A stretch of DNA of 64,000 nucleotides, taken from assembly GCA_905221605.1 (NCBI GenBank), contig CAJNDS010002353.1:206857-270856 (forward strand). The letters run 5' to 3'. A program made the position numbers and the translations under genes. The notes below the pieces were generated by a model. The model was given only the letters and a program-made list of their open reading frames with translations, had not been told where the DNA came from and made no database searches. The stretch comes from Symbiodinium natans (lineage: Eukaryota; Sar; Dinophyceae; Suessiales; Symbiodiniaceae). Shown in pieces: positions 59,350 to 64,000 of this stretch; position 1 is the stretch's first letter; the number at the start of each line of letters is the position of its first letter.

Positions 59350-60100
59350 TTCGGGGACTTGTAACTCTACTTACTTGCAGCCCAGCAGGCTTAACCCAGG
59401 AGCTTTTGCCAATGAACTCCCAAAAAAATAAAGCAATAATCCGTATATTGCCCTTATTATAAGTTAAGTTATAATTTGGGGGGGGGTTCTTAAGCAAATA
59501 CTAGATACGTACGCACACCCAAAACCTTAAACCCTAAAGGGCTTTCCCTCGATAGAGTTTAAGGTTTCGGGTCTTGCTCTCCGGCAGTTGATCTTTCACC
59601 GCAAAGAAGGGAAAGACCCACTCGCCTGCAGAGTTTAGGGTTTAGGGTTCAGGGTTTAGGATTTAGGGTTTGGGAGGTGAAGGCGTTAAGGGCTTTCTCA
59701 TGCATATGCACGAAGCCGCGCCCCGGCAAAAACCGAATGAAACCCGAAACCTCTTGAGCCGTAAACCTTCAGACCCTGAAACCTTAGCCTGCGCAACAGA
59801 AACCCCCCCCCCCCCCCAGAGAGCATGGATCCTAACCCTACTCACGAGATTAGATCCTAACCCTACTAACTGATGTAATCTGATGTAGAGGTAAGACTTC
59901 AGCTCAGGGAGCACCTAAGGTACACACTCCCCACATCAGGTCGTCCTATATGTGGGGGTCTTGCAACTACAGGGCCAAGGTCTTCGGTCGAACTCTACTT
60001 CTACACTAAACCCTAACCCTAAACCCTAAACCCTAAACCCTAAACCAATTTCATGTCCGGGATTTCGGCACTGAGGACTCGGACATACCAGCGAGATCTT
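59350..60100. other. Mixed unique stretch without recognised gene
   Basis: Contains short TA-rich and C-run segments, an inverted GTAAGACTTCAG stretch and a CCCTAAA block at 60005-60045. No convincing exon. Confidence 0.55.
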
Positions 60101-60245
60101 AATTTTGGAGGTTTCCGAGAGTAGGGGTACCCTTTTGTTGGTTCCTATAAGAAGGATTCTGCTATTTCGGGGTATCTTGCGGCATTTCGCAGCGCGATGC
60201 AAGCCCTCAGACTTCAGAGCAGCATCCGCATCACTACGAGTACCC

Positions 60246-60348
60246 AAAGAGCCCAACACCCCTGAATTAAGGAATATACCTTAAATCATATTGAGGATCC
60301 CTATATGAATTAAGCAATATTCCCTGATTAAGGGATATTGGGCTCTTT
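60246..60348. mobile_element. Foldback element, family C, 103 bp
   Basis: Arms AAAGAGCCCAACACCCCTGA and ATTAAGGGATATTGGGCTCTTT (ends given) form an inverted repeat of about 31 bases. Relatives at 56379-56472 and 46535-46590. Confidence 0.7.
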
Positions 60349-60837
60349 ACAGCATGCACGCACAATCTCTTCAGCTCCTGGGACGTCGTATGCCCTGCAA
60401 AGCTGGAAGGGGTGCAGGTACGGACCAGGAACTGGCTTAAAGCAAAAACTTCGGTTAAAAACTTCGGTTGGAGCCACCTGGATGGGCCGTGGCCGTCTCG
60501 GAACCTTGCAGGTTCCGCACTAATCCGGAATTGGGGCTTTCCTATGATGGGGATACCCCTTTTAACCCCCAAATATGGTAGAATCCCTTTGAAAAGCACC
60601 CCTAGGAGGGTACCCCGATTCTCGTAACCTCCAATTAAACCTTACGCTCCACCATGGAAACTGCGGTGCAGATGTCATTGCAATAGTTTTGCTGACGCGC
60701 TCGACATGGATGTGCTAAAGAGCAGACTGCAGGGCACTGCCGGTAATGCTAGCCATGACAAACATAGAGCGGAGATAGCAAAAATAACATGAACAATGGC
60801 CATACTGTTCTTTAATCCTAGCAGTAGTACTAATTAA

Positions 60838-61740
60838 CAAGAAGTAAGAAGTAAGAAGTAAGAAGTAAGAAGTAAGAAGTAATAAGTAAGAAGTAACAAG
60901 TAAGAAGCAAGAAGCAAAAAGGAAGAAGGAAGAAGGAAGAAGGAAGAAGGAGAAGAAGGAAGAAGGAGAATAAGGAAGAAGGAGAACAAGGAAGAAGGAG
61001 AATAAGGAAGAAGGAGAATAAGGAAGAAGTAAGAAGGAAGAAGTAAGAAGGAAGAAGTAAGAAGGAAGCAGTAAGAAGGAAGAAGTAAGAAGGAAGAAGT
61101 AAGAAGGAAGAAGTAAGAAGGAAGAAGTAAGCAGGAAGAAGGAAGAAGGAATAAGGAATGAGGAAGAAAAAGGAGGACGAAGGAAGAAGGAGGAAGGAGG
61201 AAGGATGAAGCAGGAGGAAGGAGGAAGCACGAGGAAGGAGGAAGCAGGAAGCAGGAGAAAGGAGGAAGAAGGAGAAGGATAAATAGGAAGAAGGAGAATA
61301 AGGAAGAAGTAAGAAGGAAGAAGGAAAATCAGGAAGAAGGAGAATATGGAAGAAGTAAGAAGGAAGAATGAAGAAGGAAGAAGGAAGAAGGAAGAAGGAG
61401 GAAGGAGGAAGGAGGAAGGAGGAAGGAGGAAGGAGGAAGGAGGAAGGAGGAAGGAGGAAGGAGGAAGGAGGAAGGAGGAAGGAGGAGGAAGGAGGAAGGA
61501 AGAAGGAGGAAGGAGGAAGGAGGAAGGAGGAAGAAGGACAATAAGGAAGAAGGACAATAAGGAAGAAGGAGAAAAAGGAAGAAGGAGAAAAAGGAAGAAG
61601 TAAGAAGGAAGAAGGAAGAAGGAGGAAGGAGGAAGGAGGAAAAAGGAAGAAGTACAAAGTACGAAGGAAGAAGGAAGAAGGAAGAAGGAAGAAGGAAGAA
61701 GGAAGAAGGAATAAAAGGAAGAAGGACAGTAAAGACAGCC
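60838..61740 (+). repeat. Polypurine GAAGGA/GAAGTA tract, about 900 bp
   Basis: Plus strand is almost entirely purine with periodic T: GAAGTAA units give way to GAAGGA and GGAGGAA units. The long Ser/Leu/Phe-rich frames on the minus strand are translations of the repeat. Confidence 0.97.
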
Positions 61741-61859
61741 GCCATACGAATGGAAGCAACAAGATCCTGGCGAGACGATCTGAAGTAGGGTTTAGACTCC
61801 TTGTACCCCCCCCCCCCAAAAAAAAAAAAAAAGGACACCAATTCTATACGCTCACCAAT

Positions 61860-64000
61860 CTTAGAACAGGAACCCTAAACCCTAAACCCTAAACCGCCTA
61901 TACCCTAAACCCTAAACCCTAAACGCTAAACCCAAAACAGGAAGAAGCAACGCTGGTTCATATGAAGGCCAAGGCCAGCGGCTGGCTCCGCTGCTGAAGT
62001 CGGCCCCCCACTTCTTGCACTTGGAGGTTCATGGGTTTGGGGTTTGAGGTTTGGGGTTTAGGGTTTGGGGTTTGGGGTTTGGGGTTTAGGGTTCAAGGTT
62101 ATAACCCCAACTATCAGTCTACCTGTGACCTACTTCGAGGACCTCGATAGGGAGCTCATAAGTGCAGTCTTATTGGGGTCTATAGATACTAGGGAACTAG
62201 GGGATAGGGTTTAGGGGTTTAGGGGTTTAGGGTTTAGGGTTTAGGGTTTAGGGTTTAGGGTGTACCGGGTTTAGGGTTTAGGGTTTAGGGTGTACCGGGT
62301 TTAGGGATTAGGGTTTAGGGTACAGGGTTTAGGGTCCTTGGGGATAGAGACCCTCTGAACAAGGTCCCTGATGAAGTGCGCCAGAAGAGGGTTCCGAAGG
62401 GCTCCCTTTTGAAGGGCCCCCCTTATCCTGCCTAGCAAATACCCTGAACCCTAAACCCTAAACCCTAAACCCTAAACCCTCCAAGTAGTACAAAGTTGGA
62501 GACATGAGCTTTGCAGCCTACCGTATTTTGGGGGCGGAGGGTTTGGGAAGACTGGGGCTGAGCCTTGTGGCTTATGAGGCTTAGGGCTTAGGGTTTAGGG
62601 TTTAGGGTTTAGGGCTTGGGGGTTTGGGCTTTAGGGCTTAGCATGGCCCGGGGACGTCTGGCCCTGCTTCGGAGGGCGGTGCAAGTACGAAGGGGAGTTT
62701 CATGGGTTGTACAGGGTATGTGAGGGTTTAGGGTTTAGGGTTTAGGGTTTAGGGTTTAGGGTTTAGGGTTTAGGGTTTAGGGTTTAGGGTTTAGGGTTTA
62801 GGGTTTAGGGTTTAGGTGTAGAAGGGGTCCCCTTCTTTAAGGGCCCATATAAAGGGACCCTGAAACTACCCTGAGATTCAAACATAAATGGAGTGTCTAG
62901 CGCAATGCAATGAATCTTTGGTAGTTCGCAGTGACTTCTCTGCTGCTTTCGAATCCTAAACTTTAAGCCCTAAACCCTAAGCCCTAAACCCCTGAAGCCT
63001 AAACCTATTCAGTAACGGGGGGTCTCAAAGAGGATGCTCGTATCACGCAGGCCAGCACAAAGCCCACACCCTAAACAGCCCTAGAGTTGTGGAGTGTTGG
63101 GATGGTCTAACAGCTCCTTAGTAGAGATTCTAGTAGGGGTACTATAACCCCTAGTCTCAGGGGGAATCATCCCAGGTGGGGTCCTTTGTGCTCTTGCTGG
63201 AGCCCGGGAAGCAAAAAAACAAAGACTCAACCCGCGCGTTCGCATTCTGAATTCGGCTGGAATGGGGGACGTGGGCCTTGAGCCTGACTTTTGGGGCTAG
63301 GGTTTAGGGTTTAGGGTTTAGGGTTTCGGGTTCAGGGTTCAGGGTTCAGGGTTCAGGGTTCAGGGTTTAGGGTTTAGGGTTTAGGGTTTAGGGTTTAGGG
63401 TTTAGGGTTTAGGGTTTAGGGTTTAGGTTTAGATTTAGGCTGAGCCTGACGTGCAAAGGCCTTAGGCAGTTTTGGGTCAATGGTCTAGGCATTAAGGCTT
63501 CGTGTCCCAAGATGAGCAATGCTTCCGTTCCTCCGCAACACATCAGAGCTTCTGCATTGTGTGCTGGTCCAGGCCCCCCTTCTGCAAAAAGTTGGCGCGC
63601 AAAGTGAAGTCTTTTACAAGGGAACCTCGAGGGGGCCACTGGGCTAACTACCAAGAGTTCTCTGCCTTAAACCCTAAACCCTAAACCCTAAACCCTAAAC
63701 CCTAAACCCGAAATCTTATAAAACCCCTACTATAGGCCCTGTCCCCAAGGTACACGTATCTTGGGCCCCGCTGCGCCGACCAGGCCCACTTAGGCGGCTC
63801 CACCAACCTTGTCGGTGCTGGAAAGGGGACCCGCCTTCCCTTCTCCAGAAGGATCGGCTTCAAACCAGTCCTTGGGTAGATTTTGGGGGGGCCCTATTGC
63901 AAATCTTTGTGTTTTTGTATGGCTGTATAGGTATATGCAAGGGATCAAGGGCAATCAAAACTAAAAAAAGATGTTCAAACCTACCCCTGACTCCGGCACA
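61860..64000. repeat. Right-hand mosaic of telomere-type arrays and islands
   Basis: TTTAGGG arrays at about 62210-62330, 62723-62815 and 63298-63425 and CCCTAAA arrays at 61870-61935, 62443-62480 and 63667-63710. Islands near 62640-62690 (MARGRLALLRRAVQ, plus) and 63510-63660 (open plus frame) are weak exon candidates. The last 250 bases are unique with no gene seen. Confidence 0.85.

Noticed and set aside
60715-61841. Minus-strand frames of 170-330 codons rich in Ser, Leu and Phe
   Set aside because: Translations of the polypurine tract; they exist in all three frames.

Overview
This is nuclear DNA from an intron-rich eukaryote, most likely a dinoflagellate and probably of the Suessiales/Symbiodiniaceae type. 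Four things support that. Plant-type TTTAGGG repeats occur throughout. The LTRs of the retroelement carry a 13-base match to the 3' end of the dinoflagellate spliced leader. Short exon-like islands are separated by foldback, introner-like introns. The coding sequence is GC-rich beside AT-rich microsatellites. The lineage call is inference. A 100-N gap at 27236-27335 shows this is a draft scaffold.

Layout. 1-9990 and 43300-64000 are a mosaic of short interstitial TTTAGGG/CCCTAAA arrays, small foldback elements, microsatellites and islands of about 50-300 bp. Many islands have an open, protein-like frame with AG and GT borders and look like single exons. The best case is a minus-strand gene at 9759-8129, read as five exons that join in phase to a multi-pass membrane protein. 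One of its introns is exactly a foldback element whose terminal inverted repeats carry the splice sites. 51984-52766 holds a longer minus-strand coding segment, and 57556-57800 a decayed LINE-type endonuclease piece.

10302-42953 holds two same-strand, nearly identical copies of a giant (about 16.45 kb) Ty3/gypsy-related LTR retrotransposon. Copy 1 is structurally complete (10302-26751). Copy 2 (27336-42953) lacks its 5' LTR and start of gag because of the gap. The order is LTR, gag, two CCCH zinc fingers, a retropepsin-like protease, a Cys-rich plus membrane segment, the RT thumb/connection, RNase H, a hydrolase-like insert, integrase (HHCC, DD35E, GPY/F-like), and only then the RT fingers and palm with YVDD. 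After this come cargo domains: a Tpt1/KptA-like RNA 2'-phosphotransferase, C2H2 and RanBP2 zinc fingers, a membrane segment with a SWIM finger, and a phospholipase D-type (HKD) nuclease domain. The RT is therefore circularly permuted relative to canonical Ty3 elements.

Neither copy is intact. Copy-specific frameshifts lie at different places, so each copy shows the open frame where the other is broken. One in-frame TGA, a compensating frame excursion and two gag-pro-pol frame steps are shared by both. No rRNA, tRNA or CRISPR was recognised.
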